A DNA stretch of 10,313 bases from Chloroflexota bacterium (lineage in GTDB: Bacteria; Chloroflexota; Limnocylindria; Limnocylindrales; CSP1-4): positions 1 through 10,313 of the forward strand of contig JAJYMP010000347.1 of the NCBI GenBank assembly GCA_021786915.1. Direction: 5' to 3'. The notes beneath the pieces were generated by a model. The model had not been told where the DNA came from. It saw nothing but the letters and a program-made list of their open reading frames with translations, and searched no databases. Made by a program: the position numbers and the translations under genes. Positions 1-7,292 of this stretch are shown in pieces. The first letter of the stretch is position 1. Each line of letters begins with the position of its first letter.

Positions 1-223
1 GCGGGCCATAGTGGCCGAAGTCGGCCGGCCACCAGTCCTGCGAGGTGGTCAGGGTTTCGATGATGTCGCGCTTCAGGGCCTCGAGGTCAAGAGTGCGGAA
101 CTGGTCCCGGTAGCGGAATCCGCTGCCCATGGGGTCCGCCAGGGGGCATTGCTGCTTCAGGGCGTCGAGGTTGAGTTGGTTGGGCCACCAGTCGCGGATG
201 GACGGTCCGGCCGTCGGATCCAT
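1..223 (-). CDS. katG: Catalase-peroxidase KatG, N-terminal fragment (runs off left edge)
   Basis: KatG is a cytoplasmic bifunctional haem enzyme that dismutates hydrogen peroxide and has peroxidase activity. Only the first 74 codons are present. They contain the family's N-terminal landmarks in order: [12 protein letters not shown] at about residues 11-22, [25 protein letters not shown], and [14 protein letters not shown] at the edge. The last motif immediately precedes the active-site helix with the distal Arg, Trp and His, which lies outside the window, so catalytic residues cannot be checked. The ATG at 223 is chosen because a strong Shine-Dalgarno (AAGGAAGG) ends 5 bases upstream. The gene is divergent from the ABC operon. 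Family assignment is near certain; completeness is unknown. Confidence 0.95.
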   Translation of the reverse strand, partial: MDPTAGPSIRDWWPNQLNLDALKQQCPLADPMGSGFRYRDQFRTLDLEALKRDIIETLTTSQDWWPADFGHYGP

Positions 224-228
224 GGGAA

Positions 229-236
229 CCTTCCTT
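229..236 (-). promoter_or_regulatory. Shine-Dalgarno of katG
   Basis: AAGGAAGG on the minus strand, 5 bases before the katG ATG, fixes that start. It is the strongest ribosome binding site in the window and contrasts with tag, the sensor kinase and the right-edge gene, which have none. Confidence 0.8.
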
Positions 237-388
237 TGTGTCACGGCGAGCTCTGCGGTGCACCAGCAGGGTAGCTGGAAACGTCCCGCCGCGGCCCTCC
301 CGAGGTTTCGCGGGGCGCCCGGGCCGCGTCTGCCCCGCCCGGCCGACACGGCGCGCCGCGGAATCGCATGGCGTTGGAGAATGGTCCG

Positions 389-1387
389 GTGAATGACCCG
401 GCGATCGACACCCGCGGCCTGCGCAAGGCCTACGGACCGGTGCTCGCCCTCGCGTCGCTCGACCTTCGCGTCGGCCCGGGCGAGGTCGTCGGGCTCCTGG
501 GGCCCAACGGCGCCGGCAAGACCACCGCCGTGAAGCTGCTGCTGGGCCTCGTCCCCAAGTCGGGCGGCGAGGGGAGTGTGCTCGGCCGGCCGCTCGGCGA
601 TCGGGGCGCACGCTCGCGCATCGGCTACCTGCCCGAGCTGTTCCGCTACCAGGCCTGGCTGACCGCCGACGAGGTGCTGCACCTCCACGCCGGCCTCGCC
701 GGCCTGCCCGGCTCCCGCCGCGGGCCGGAGATCGCGCGGGTCCTCGGGCTCGTTGGCCTGGCGGACCGCGCCCACGACCGCGTCGGGCGCTTCTCGAAGG
801 GCATGCAGCAGCGGCTCGGGCTGGCCGTCGCGCTCCTCGGCGACCCGGCGCTGGTCATCCTCGACGAGCCCACGTCGGCCCTGGACCCGGTGGGCCGCGA
901 TGACGTCCGCATGATCATCCGGGACGCCCGCGCCCGAGGCTCGGCGGTGCTCCTCAACTCGCACCTGCTGGGCGAGGTGGAGCGCCTCTGCGACCGCGCC
1001 GTGATCGTCAACCGGGGCAGCGCCGTGGCCTCGGGGACGCTCGCCGAGCTGTTGGGTGAATCGACCGTCCGGCTGCGCGTCACCGGACTGCCGGCGGACC
1101 TCACGCCGCTGCGCGCCTTCGGCCCGTTGACCGACGAGGACGGCTGGCTGGTGGTGCGCCCGGTTGACACCGAGCGGATCCCGGATCTGGTGGCCGCCGT
1201 CGTGGCGATGGGCGGGCGCGTCCATGCCGTGGACCCGGCCCGGCGCACGCTGGAGGAGCTGTTCCTCGACGTGGTCCGCGGTCCCGGAGGCGGGGCGAGC
1301 TCCGCCGCGCTGGTGCATCCGGCGCCCCCCGACCGGCCGCTGCCGCCACCACCGCCTTCGGCGGCCGGTCCCTGGGTGACGCGATGA
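389..1387 (+). CDS. ABC-2 type transporter, ATP-binding protein
   Basis: Nucleotide-binding subunit of an ABC exporter; it hydrolyses ATP on the cytoplasmic face to drive the permease encoded downstream. Counting from the GTG start, Walker [10 protein letters not shown] is at about residues 38-46, the Q-loop region IGYLPE near 78-83, the signature [10 protein letters not shown] at 135-144, Walker [14 protein letters not shown] at 155-167, and the H-loop His in LLNSHLL near 192. All motifs needed for ATPase activity are intact. A C-terminal domain of about 100 residues follows, ending in a proline-rich stretch, as is common in ABC-2 ATPases. The frame is open to an ATG at 368, giving 339 residues. 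I prefer GTG 389 because GGAG lies 9 bases upstream and homologues usually begin a few residues before the first beta strand. The substrate cannot be told from the sequence. Confidence 0.93.
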   Translation: MNDPAIDTRGLRKAYGPVLALASLDLRVGPGEVVGLLGPNGAGKTTAVKLLLGLVPKSGGEGSVLGRPLGDRGARSRIGYLPELFRYQAWLTADEVLHLHAGLAGLPGSRRGPEIARVLGLVGLADRAHDRVGRFSKGMQQRLGLAVALLGDPALVILDEPTSALDPVGRDDVRMIIRDARARGSAVLLNSHLLGEVERLCDRAVIVNRGSAVASGTLAELLGESTVRLRVTGLPADLTPLRAFGPLTDEDGWLVVRPVDTERIPDLVAAVVAMGGRVHAVDPARRTLEELFLDVVRGPGGGASSAALVHPAPPDRPLPPPPPSAAGPWVTR

Positions 1388-1455
1388 ACGTCGGGGGCAC
1401 CACCGTCAGCCACGTCCTCGGCCGGGCCAGGCGCGCCGCCCGGGTCGACCTGTGA
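1384..1455 (+). CDS. Possible 23-residue ORF bridging ATPase and permease
   Basis: ATG 1384 overlaps the ATPase stop (ATGA), and its own TGA at 1453-1455 overlaps the permease GTG start (GTGA), so three consecutive genes in three different frames are joined without a gap. All 23 sense codons end in G or C, which the other two frames here do not. The product is a basic peptide (five Arg, no acidic residue until the penultimate Asp) with no membrane segment and no family I recognise. It may be a real small protein, or may serve only to carry ribosomes from the ATPase to the permease start. It could also be chance or a remnant of a longer ATPase tail. Confidence 0.4.
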   Translation: MNVGGTTVSHVLGRARRAARVDL

Positions 1456-2315
1456 ACCCGCGCATCGTCCTCGTGATCGCCGGGCTCACGATCCGCGAGA
1501 TCACCCGCCGGCGGATCATCTGGGTGCTCGCCTCCCTCTCGCTGATCAGCGTGGCGCTCGTGGGCTGGGGGGTGCACCAGCTGGTCACGATGTCGCGGGG
1601 CAGCGGCGTCACCGATGCCGAGCTCCAGCTGGGCGTCTCGCAGGTGCTGATCCTGATCGCGTTCATGTTCAGCTTCGTGCTCGCGATGTCGGCCGCGTTC
1701 CTCGCGGCCCCCGCCATCGCGTCGGACGTGGAGACCGGCACGGTGCTCGCCATGCTGGCCCGGCCGATGCACCGCGCCGACCTGGTCGTGGGGCGGTGGC
1801 TGGGGCTCGGGATCATCGTGGCGGTGTATGCCGCGGGCTCGGGCCTGCTCGCGATCGGGGTCGTCGGGCTGGTCACCGGGTACTCCCCGCCGTCGATGCA
1901 GCTGGCGCTCGCCTATCTCGCGTTCCAGGCCGTGGCCGTGATGACCGCTGCGCTGGCGCTGGGGTCCCGGCTGCCGGGCATCGCCGCCGGCGCGATCACG
2001 GTCGTGCTGTTCGGCCTGGGCTGGTTCACGGGCGTCCTCGGCAACGTCGCCACCGCCTTCGGGACGGATCAGCTCAGCGGCGTCGGCAACCTCTACCGCC
2101 TGCTGTTCCCGACCGACGGGCTGTGGCGCGGCGTGATCTACGGACTCGAGCCCGCGGCGGCCGTGCTCGCGACGCGGATCGCCGGTCGCGTCGCCGAGTC
2201 GAACCCGTTCTATGCGGACGCCCCGCCCTCCACCGCGTTCATCGTCTGGTGCGTGGTCTGGGTCCTGGGCGTCCTCGCCCTCGGCGCCTGGCTGTTCCGG
2301 CGCCGCGAGCTCTGA
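1452..2315 (+). CDS. ABC-2 type transporter permease
   Basis: Integral membrane partner of the upstream ATPase. The 287 residues hold about six hydrophobic helices, near 22-42, 64-90, 116-141, 150-170, 175-196 and 262-282, with a basic N-terminus (REITRRR) and basic C-terminal tail (FRRREL), both likely cytoplasmic. The segment ETGTVLAMLARPMHRADLVV at 95-113 matches the cytoplasmic loop typical of ABC-2 permeases, where a Glu-x-Gly-Thr motif is followed by 'RP..R'. The GTG start overlaps the stop of the small upstream ORF, and no other start lies near in this frame. The product is expected to dimerise and form a transporter with two ATPase copies. Substrate unknown; lipid, peptide or drug export are all possible. 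Confidence 0.88.
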   Translation: MNPRIVLVIAGLTIREITRRRIIWVLASLSLISVALVGWGVHQLVTMSRGSGVTDAELQLGVSQVLILIAFMFSFVLAMSAAFLAAPAIASDVETGTVLAMLARPMHRADLVVGRWLGLGIIVAVYAAGSGLLAIGVVGLVTGYSPPSMQLALAYLAFQAVAVMTAALALGSRLPGIAAGAITVVLFGLGWFTGVLGNVATAFGTDQLSGVGNLYRLLFPTDGLWRGVIYGLEPAAAVLATRIAGRVAESNPFYADAPPSTAFIVWCVVWVLGVLALGAWLFRRREL

Positions 2316-2324
2316 CGCGCCGAC

Positions 2325-2873
2325 ATGTCGCGCGTGATGCTCGGCCACGGCGCCTCGGGCTCTCCGGCGACCATGGCGCCCTGGGTCGAGGGCCTTCGGG
2401 CGCTCGGCGTGCCGGCCGACGCGGTGTCGGTGCCACGCGGACCGGCGGAGCGCGGGATCCTGCGGTTCGCGGAGCAGGTGCCGGACGAGCCGCTCTCCGT
2501 GGTCGGCGGGCACTCCCTGGGCGGCCGCGTGGCGACGATGCTGGCGGCAGGCGTCACGCCGCGCAGGGGCAGCCTGCCACCACGCCGCCACCCCATCGTC
2601 GGCGTCGTCGCCCTCTCCTACCCGCTCCACGCGCCGCACCGGCCGGACCCGACCCTCGCGCGCGCCGCGCACTGGGCCTCGATCGACGTGCCGGTGCTGC
2701 TGCTGTCGGGTGACGTCGACCCGTTCGCGCGGATCGAACTCCTGCGCGACGCGGTCGATCAGCTGAGGGACGGCCGCCTCGTCGTCTACCCGGGCCTGGG
2801 CCACGGCCTGCTGCCGGTGCGGGAGGAGGCGCTGGAGCAAATCGCTGCGTTCGTTCGGGAAGTCTCCGGCTGA
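2325..2873 (+). CDS. Small alpha/beta hydrolase (Tex30/KANL3-like or dienelactone hydrolase-like)
   Basis: Serine hydrolase of 182 residues, close to the minimum for this fold. The oxyanion-hole motif GHGASG is at 7-12. The nucleophile elbow GGHSLGGRVA places the Ser at 64, the acid is Asp130 or Asp132 in LSGDVDPF, and the catalytic His is His160 in PGLGHGLL. All triad members are in the right order and spacing. The ATG lies 9 bases after the permease stop, so the gene is probably cotranscribed with the ABC genes, although a functional link is unproven. It has no signal peptide, so it should be cytoplasmic. Its last 320 bases are antisense to the open DnaJ frame. Its codons end almost uniformly in G or C there, which supports this strand as the coding one. 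Substrate unknown. Confidence 0.85.
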   Translation: MSRVMLGHGASGSPATMAPWVEGLRALGVPADAVSVPRGPAERGILRFAEQVPDEPLSVVGGHSLGGRVATMLAAGVTPRRGSLPPRRHPIVGVVALSYPLHAPHRPDPTLARAAHWASIDVPVLLLSGDVDPFARIELLRDAVDQLRDGRLVVYPGLGHGLLPVREEALEQIAAFVREVSG

Positions 2874-3441
2874 CGCTCCGCAGGAGCGGCCCGAGGATCC
2901 CGGCGATCTCCGCTCGATACGGGTCGCCCTCACGCCGGGCGGCGAGCCACTGGAGGTACCCCGGGTCGACCCGGGGTACATCGCCCAGCGACCAGCCGAT
3001 GTGTCGTCCGAACGGCAGCACGCTCCCGCCCGGGCGGCCGGGGGGCGGTCCCGCGGCGCCCTCGCCGCTCGGGCCGCGCTGCCAGACGACCTCGCCCGGA
3101 CGCGCCCTCGAGGCGGAGCCCGCGTCGGGCGGCGTCGATCCGGAAGCGCGGTCCGGCGTGGCCTCGGCCCGCCGGTGCCGCGCGCGCAGGGGGTTCGCGC
3201 CCCGCGCCGCCCCGCGGCCGTCGGTGATGGCGTGCTCATGGTCGTAGGCCGCCCGACGCTCCGGGTCCCGCAGGGTCGCCCAGGCCGAGTTGACGCGGGC
3301 CATGCGAGGCTCCGCATCCTCGTCACGCGACACGTCGGGGTGGTGGCGGCGCGCCAGGGCTCGATACGCCGCGGCCACCACGTCGGGGTGCGCCGCGTGG
3401 TCCACGCCGAGGACCTTGTACGGGTCCGGGTCGGCGGTCAC
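2554..3441 (-). CDS. DnaJ (J-domain) protein with low-complexity tail
   Basis: J-domain proteins stimulate the ATPase of DnaK-type Hsp70. The J domain occupies residues 6-70: PDPYKVLGVD, helix II AAYRALARRHHPDV with the essential HPD at 34-36, and LRDPERRAAYDHE. A disordered linker follows (about 75-140), then a short block WSLGDVPRVDPGYLQWLAARR and PYRAEIAGIL near 150-183. There is no Gly/Phe region, zinc finger or substrate domain, so this is not canonical DnaJ. From about residue 190 the frame is antisense to the hydrolase and becomes an Arg/Pro/Ala-rich run, so the protein's supported part is about 2874-3441. The stop may have been lost by mutation or by a base error. GTG 3441 is used because the J domain begins within ten residues. 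No clear ribosome binding site is seen. Confidence 0.75.
   Translation of the reverse strand: MTADPDPYKVLGVDHAAHPDVVAAAYRALARRHHPDVSRDEDAEPRMARVNSAWATLRDPERRAAYDHEHAITDGRGAARGANPLRARHRRAEATPDRASGSTPPDAGSASRARPGEVVWQRGPSGEGAAGPPPGRPGGSVLPFGRHIGWSLGDVPRVDPGYLQWLAARREGDPYRAEIAGILGPLLRSVSRRLPERTQRFAPAPPPAPAAGRGPGPGRRRGGRPSADRPRRAGVRSARTGRRHPTAAAPARRSRPSARRARGSGPAGAARGAGRRGRRRRRWGGGVVAGCPCAA
2874..2888. terminator. Short GC hairpin directly after the hydrolase stop
   Basis: CGCTCC and GGAGCG form a 6-bp stem around a GCA loop, beginning on the base after the hydrolase TGA. There is no T-tract on either side. The position between two convergent genes suits a weak terminator, but in DNA this GC-rich such a hairpin could be chance. 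Confidence 0.25.
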
Positions 3442-3512
3442 GGGCGGGCGCGGCTGGGCGACAAGGCGCTCACGGACCTGATGACAGGAGCGCCGCGGCT
3501 CGCTCCGAGCCG

Positions 3513-3518
3513 TACCAT
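3513..3518 (+). promoter_or_regulatory. -10 element of tag (leaderless start)
   Basis: TACCAT fits TAnnnT and begins exactly 12 bases before the tag ATG, placing the transcription start at or next to the start codon. No Shine-Dalgarno is present. No convincing -35 lies 16-18 bases upstream. Confidence 0.45.
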
Positions 3519-3524
3519 CGGGAC

Positions 3525-4115
3525 ATGACCGACCCCGACACCCGTCCCCGATGCGCGTGGGGGGACCAGCCTGACGAGCTCTACCGCGCCTACCACGACC
3601 TGGAGTGGGGCGTCCCCGTCAGAGACGAGCGCCACCTCTTCGAGCTCCTCATCCTCGAGGGCGCGCAGGCCGGCCTCTCGTGGTCCACGATCCTGCGCAA
3701 GCGCGACGGCTACCGGCGGGCCTTCGCAGGCTTCGACCCAGAGGTTGTCGCCCGCTTCGGCCCCGACGACGTGGCCCGGCTGCTCGCCGACGCCGGCATC
3801 GTGCGCAACCGGGCCAAGGTGTCCGCCGCGATCGGCAATGCGCGAGGCGTGCTGGCGCTCCACGAGGCCGGCACGACGCTCGTGGACCACCTGTGGTCCT
3901 TCGTCGGCGGTTCCCCGGCGGTCAACCGGTACGCCTCGATCGGCGAGATTCCCGCCCAGACCGACCGCTCGAAGGCGATGAGCAAGGACCTGCGCAAGCG
4001 CGGCTTCCGGTTCGTTGGGCCCACCATCTGCTACGCGCTGATGCAGTCGGCAGGTCTCGTCAACGACCACCAGGTGTCCTGCTATCGCTGGGCGGAGGTG
4101 CAGCGGCCGGGCTGA
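3525..4115 (+). CDS. tag: DNA-3-methyladenine glycosylase I
   Basis: Tag excises 3-methyladenine from alkylated DNA as the first step of base excision repair. The 196-residue product aligns along its length with E. coli Tag (187 residues). The zinc-site residues are kept: Cys10 in RCAW, His24 in AYHDLEWG, and His182 and Cys186 in DHQVSC, corresponding to Cys4, His17, His175 and Cys179. Tyr23, Glu45 and Trp53 (LEGAQAGLSW), which line the base-binding pocket in the E. coli enzyme, are also kept, as are FDPEVVA, RNRAKVSAAIGNA and KRGFRFVGPTICYALMQ. The gene is intact. It diverges from the DnaJ gene with 83 bases between the starts. A leaderless start at 3525 is likely because a -10 hexamer sits 12 bases upstream and no ribosome binding site is seen. 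Confidence 0.96.
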   Translation: MTDPDTRPRCAWGDQPDELYRAYHDLEWGVPVRDERHLFELLILEGAQAGLSWSTILRKRDGYRRAFAGFDPEVVARFGPDDVARLLADAGIVRNRAKVSAAIGNARGVLALHEAGTTLVDHLWSFVGGSPAVNRYASIGEIPAQTDRSKAMSKDLRKRGFRFVGPTICYALMQSAGLVNDHQVSCYRWAEVQRPG

Positions 4116-4172
4116 GCGGCGAGCGGGCAGGGTCGAGGTTCGCGCCGGGCACCTGTGGCAGCACCAGCTGAG

Positions 4173-4194
4173 CCCGCGCCGCCCCCGGCGCGGG
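4173..4194 (+). terminator. GC-rich hairpin after tag
   Basis: Perfect 9-bp inverted repeat, CCCGCGCCG and CGGCGCGGG, around a CCCC loop, starting 57 bases after the tag stop. It is not followed by a T-tract, so it would be a non-canonical terminator. It is the most stable simple hairpin in the 4116-4286 gap. Confidence 0.4.
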
Positions 4195-4223
4195 GCAGCC
4201 CCGCCGACGCCCCTGGCGGTGGC

Positions 4224-4253
4224 CACGGCCAGGGCGACGGGCATCTGGCCGTG
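4224..4253. promoter_or_regulatory. Inverted repeat overlapping the sensor-kinase -35 (candidate operator)
   Basis: CACGGCCAG (4224-4232) and CTGGCCGTG (4245-4253) are perfect 9-bp inverted arms separated by 12 bases. The right arm runs into the -35-like hexamer at 4251-4256. The left arm also overlaps a competing hairpin formed by CCCTGGC (4211-4217) and GCCAGGG (4228-4234). A dimeric regulator binding here would block the promoter. Alternatively it is part of the tag terminator region. Confidence 0.35.
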
Positions 4254-4280
4254 ACTCGGACCGCGTCGGACCTCTAGACT
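4251..4280 (+). promoter_or_regulatory. Promoter of the sensor-kinase gene (leaderless)
   Basis: The -35-like GTGACT (4251-4256), an 18-base spacer and the -10 TAGACT (4275-4280) resemble a housekeeping sigma promoter. The GTG start at 4287 is 12 bases from the start of the -10, so the mRNA would begin at the start codon. No Shine-Dalgarno is seen. Confidence 0.5.
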
Positions 4281-4286
4281 CCGCGG

Positions 4287-7200
4287 GTGGACCAGATCGA
4301 TGTCCAGACGGTCACGGCCCCCCCGCACGGTAGCGAGCCCAGGACCGAGGTCCTGCTGCGGGGCTCGACGACGGAGGCGGTTCGCCTCCTCGGGGCGGAC
4401 GGCGCCCTGGTGTACCTGCTGGCCGAGGGCGGCGACGTCCTGCGCTTCGCGGTCGAGGCGAGCGAGGTGCACCTCGCGCAGGACCACTGGCTGCGGACGA
4501 TCCGGCTCCCCGTGGGCCTCGGCCTGTTCGGCAAGGCGGTTGCCAACCGAACCGTCGAGGTCACGGGCGACTATCTCGTTGACCCCGACTTCGAGCACAC
4601 CGAGCAGACCGACGCCTTCGCCCGTGAGACCGGCCTCCGCTCCTTCGTGGTGACGCCGCTCGTCGCGGGCGACGAGGTCTTCGGCGCCCTCGGCGTGTAC
4701 GACGGGCGGCCCGGCGCCTTCGGCCCGCAGCAGATCGCGCTCGTGCGGGCCCTGAGCGATCACGCCGCCCTGGAGATCGCCAACGCGCGGCTGATCGCGC
4801 AGCTCGACGAGGCGCGGCTGGTCACCAAGCGCCAGGCCGATGTGGAGCGGGCGCTGCGCGAACTGGGCACGAGGATCTCTGCGGAGCGCGACCCGAGGTC
4901 TGTCGTGGGCTCGGTGGTCGAGGAGGCCGCCAGGCTCGCCGGCGGCGACGGCGGTCGGGTGGACATCCTCGACGCGGACAGTGCCTCGCTGGTGGCCGTC
5001 TACGCCTCCGATCATCCGTTCGTGCCGGGCGACGACTGGCGCGGGACCGCGGACGACAAGGTCGAGGTGGGGGTGTCCGGCCGGGCTGTGCTGAGCCGGC
5101 GGCCCGCCAGCACGGCCGACTACCTCGCCGACACGTCGTTCGAGCATGGCGCCGGACCCGACGCCTTCGCTCGGTCCCTGGGGATCCGCAGCGTCATGGC
5201 GGTGCCGCTGTTCGGCGATGACGGGCCGTTCGGCGCCCTCACCGTCTGGTCGCTGCGCCCCGACGCGTTCGACGCGGGCACGGCCGCGCTGCTGGAGACG
5301 ATCGCCGGGCAGGCGGCGGTGGCGCTGGTCCAGGCGCGGCTGATCGAGGAGCTGGGCCGCAGCCGAGAGGCGCTCGCTCGGCGCGCCGACGAGGAGCGCG
5401 CGCTGCGCGACCTCGCCCGCCGGGCGATGACCTCGCTTGATCCCGAGGCCGTCCTCGACGACGTGGCGGCCGAGGCGGCGCGGCTGCTCGGCCCGGTTGG
5501 CGCGGTGATCGAGCTGCTCCGCCCGGCCCGGCACGATGGCGGGCGAGGGCGCTCGGCAGGTCTCGACGAGGCCACGCTCGAGGGCTGGCGCGTCGAGGCG
5601 GGGTCGGCGGCCTCGGGCATCGCGGTCCGCGAGCGGCGCACGGTGGTGGGCGAGGGCTCGGGCGCGGTGCGCAGCTGGGCCGTGGCGCCGCTCCTCGTGG
5701 AGGCCGAGGTGTTCGGAACGCTGGCGGTCATGTCCCCGCTGCCGGGCGCCTACGGCCCCGACCAGACCGGCCTCCTGGGCTCCCTGGCCGACCACGCGGC
5801 GCTGGCGCTCGCCGGGGCGGACCTGGTCGTGCGGGTCGAGGAGTCGGAAGCCCGCTACCGGAGCCTCGTCGAGAGCCTGCCAGACCTCGTCTTCACCTGC
5901 GACGCGAAGGGCGACTTCACGTTCATGTCCGAGTCCGTAGAGGAGGTGCTGGGCTGGAGCCCGCAGGAGATCGTGGGCCGCAACTTCGGCGAGATGCTGG
6001 CCGAGCACGCGGATGGCAACCCGGCCGGCCTCCGCCTCGGCTGGATGGCCGAGAACCCGGGCAAGACCCTGGTGACCAGGCTCGAGCTGCTGACCAAGTG
6101 GGGGGCATTCAAGCCGATCGAGGTGGCGGCGGCGGGCGTGCTCCGCGACGGCGTGCTCGACGGGGTCCACGGCTCCGCACGCGACGTGAGCGACCAGGAG
6201 CGGCTGGAGCGCGAGCTGCGCGAGTCGGAGGCGCGGTATCGGTTCCTCGTGCAGTCGTCGCCGGACCTCGTCTGGGTGACCGACGCGAACGGACGGCTGA
6301 CCTACGTCTCCGATCGCGCAAAGCCGGTCGTGGGCTGGGGCACCACCGAGCTCATCGGGCGAACCCTTGCGGAGCTGGCGGTCCCCTTGGAGCTCGAGGA
6401 CTGGATTGCAAGGTTCGACTGGCTGCGCCAGTACCCCGGCATCCCCCACCGCAACAAGTTCCGGATCCGCACGCAGGAAGACTCCGAGCGGCTGATCGAG
6501 ATCACCGGCATCGGCATGCTCAATGCCGAGGGCGAGTTCATCGGGGCCCACGGCACCGTCCGCGATATCGGGGAGCTCGAGCGCCTCGAGGGCGACCTGC
6601 GACGGCAGACCGCTGAGCTGGCGGCGTCCGAGGAGCGCGCCCACCTCGCCCGCGAGCTTCACGACTCGGTGACCCAGTCGCTGTTCTCGATGACGCTCCA
6701 GTCGCGGAGCATCGAGCTGCTCATGGCGCGCGACCCATCGCAGGTACCGGGCAAGCTCGTCGAGCTGCGCGAGCTCCAGCGTGACGCCCTCGCCGAGATG
6801 CGCGCGCTCATCTTCGAGCTCCGGCCGGGCCACCTCCAGGAGCAGGGCCTCGCCGCGGCCCTCCGGACGCACGCCTCCGGGCTGTCCGCACGGATCGGGC
6901 TGCCCATCATGGTCGACGCGGACCTCGGTGACCGACGGCCCTCACTCGATGTCGAGGAAGCGCTCTACCGTATCGGCCAGGAGGCGCTGCACAACGTGGT
7001 CAAGCATGCGGGCGCCCGGCAGGTCCGGGTCGCGGTCGACCGCCTGGGCGACGGCGTCCGCGTTCGCGTGGCGGACGACGGACAGGGCTTCGATCCCCAG
7101 ACGGTACCCGATGGCCACCTCGGCCTGGCCGGGATGCGGGCGCGCGCCGAGCGTCTCGGCGGGCGGTTCTCGGTGGTGTCCGACATCGGCCGCGGGACGG

Positions 7201-7292
7201 TGGTCGAGGCCGTGATCCCCGAGGATGCCACGCGCGACTTGCTGCCGGGCGCCGGAATGACAGGCATGAGTGGAGCGGCAGGACGACGATGA
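4287..7292 (+). CDS. Cytoplasmic sensor histidine kinase, GAF-GAF-GAF-PAS-PAS-HisKA_3-HATPase
   Basis: Two-component sensor kinase of the NarL/DesK/LiaS type. The 1001 residues have no membrane segment or signal peptide, so sensing is cytosolic. Domains in order: GAF1 about 20-170, GAF2 190-355, GAF3 370-512 (most divergent), PAS1 520-640, PAS2 645-765, HisKA_3 dimerisation domain 784-850, HATPase 885-978. The phospho-acceptor is His792 in ARELHDSVTQSLFSM. The ATP-binding N-box is EALHNVVKHAGA (Asn903), and the G-boxes are VADDGQGFD (929-936) and GLAGMRARAERLGG. All catalytic motifs are intact. GAF1 and GAF2 share a 'DYL.D..FEH....DAFAR..G.RS' segment, which points to internal duplication. 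The start is GTG 4287 with a promoter placed for leaderless translation. The stop overlaps the next gene (ATGA). The expected partner, a LuxR/NarL-type response regulator, is not in the window. Signal unknown. Confidence 0.95.
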   Translation: MDQIDVQTVTAPPHGSEPRTEVLLRGSTTEAVRLLGADGALVYLLAEGGDVLRFAVEASEVHLAQDHWLRTIRLPVGLGLFGKAVANRTVEVTGDYLVDPDFEHTEQTDAFARETGLRSFVVTPLVAGDEVFGALGVYDGRPGAFGPQQIALVRALSDHAALEIANARLIAQLDEARLVTKRQADVERALRELGTRISAERDPRSVVGSVVEEAARLAGGDGGRVDILDADSASLVAVYASDHPFVPGDDWRGTADDKVEVGVSGRAVLSRRPASTADYLADTSFEHGAGPDAFARSLGIRSVMAVPLFGDDGPFGALTVWSLRPDAFDAGTAALLETIAGQAAVALVQARLIEELGRSREALARRADEERALRDLARRAMTSLDPEAVLDDVAAEAARLLGPVGAVIELLRPARHDGGRGRSAGLDEATLEGWRVEAGSAASGIAVRERRTVVGEGSGAVRSWAVAPLLVEAEVFGTLAVMSPLPGAYGPDQTGLLGSLADHAALALAGADLVVRVEESEARYRSLVESLPDLVFTCDAKGDFTFMSESVEEVLGWSPQEIVGRNFGEMLAEHADGNPAGLRLGWMAENPGKTLVTRLELLTKWGAFKPIEVAAAGVLRDGVLDGVHGSARDVSDQERLERELRESEARYRFLVQSSPDLVWVTDANGRLTYVSDRAKPVVGWGTTELIGRTLAELAVPLELEDWIARFDWLRQYPGIPHRNKFRIRTQEDSERLIEITGIGMLNAEGEFIGAHGTVRDIGELERLEGDLRRQTAELAASEERAHLARELHDSVTQSLFSMTLQSRSIELLMARDPSQVPGKLVELRELQRDALAEMRALIFELRPGHLQEQGLAAALRTHASGLSARIGLPIMVDADLGDRRPSLDVEEALYRIGQEALHNVVKHAGARQVRVAVDRLGDGVRVRVADDGQGFDPQTVPDGHLGLAGMRARAERLGGRFSVVSDIGRGTVVEAVIPEDATRDLLPGAGMTGMSGAAGRR

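Noticed and set aside
1796..2713. 305-codon plus-strand frame across permease and hydrolase
   Set aside because: It is an out-of-frame Arg/Ala-rich shadow that crosses the boundary of two well-supported genes.
1101..3326. 741-codon open frame on the minus strand
   Set aside because: It crosses the ABC genes, the hydrolase and the DnaJ gene in the same shadow phase and is an Arg/Asp/Gln/His-rich non-protein-like sequence.
3001..3528. 175-codon plus-strand frame opposite the DnaJ gene
   Set aside because: It is antisense to a J domain with an intact HPD motif, is rich in Arg/Gly, and lacks a ribosome binding site or promoter.
4116..4286. Possible structured RNA or tRNA in the gap between tag and the kinase
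   Set aside because: A short GGTTCG-like string is present at about 4136-4142, but no cloverleaf, T-arm consensus or anticodon arm can be built. The hairpins are better read as terminator or operator.
3438..6872. 1144-codon open frame on the minus strand
   Set aside because: It is antisense to the sensor kinase with its third codon positions over the kinase's first positions, the usual shadow phase in GC-rich DNA. It resembles no protein, while the plus strand encodes clear GAF, PAS and kinase domains.
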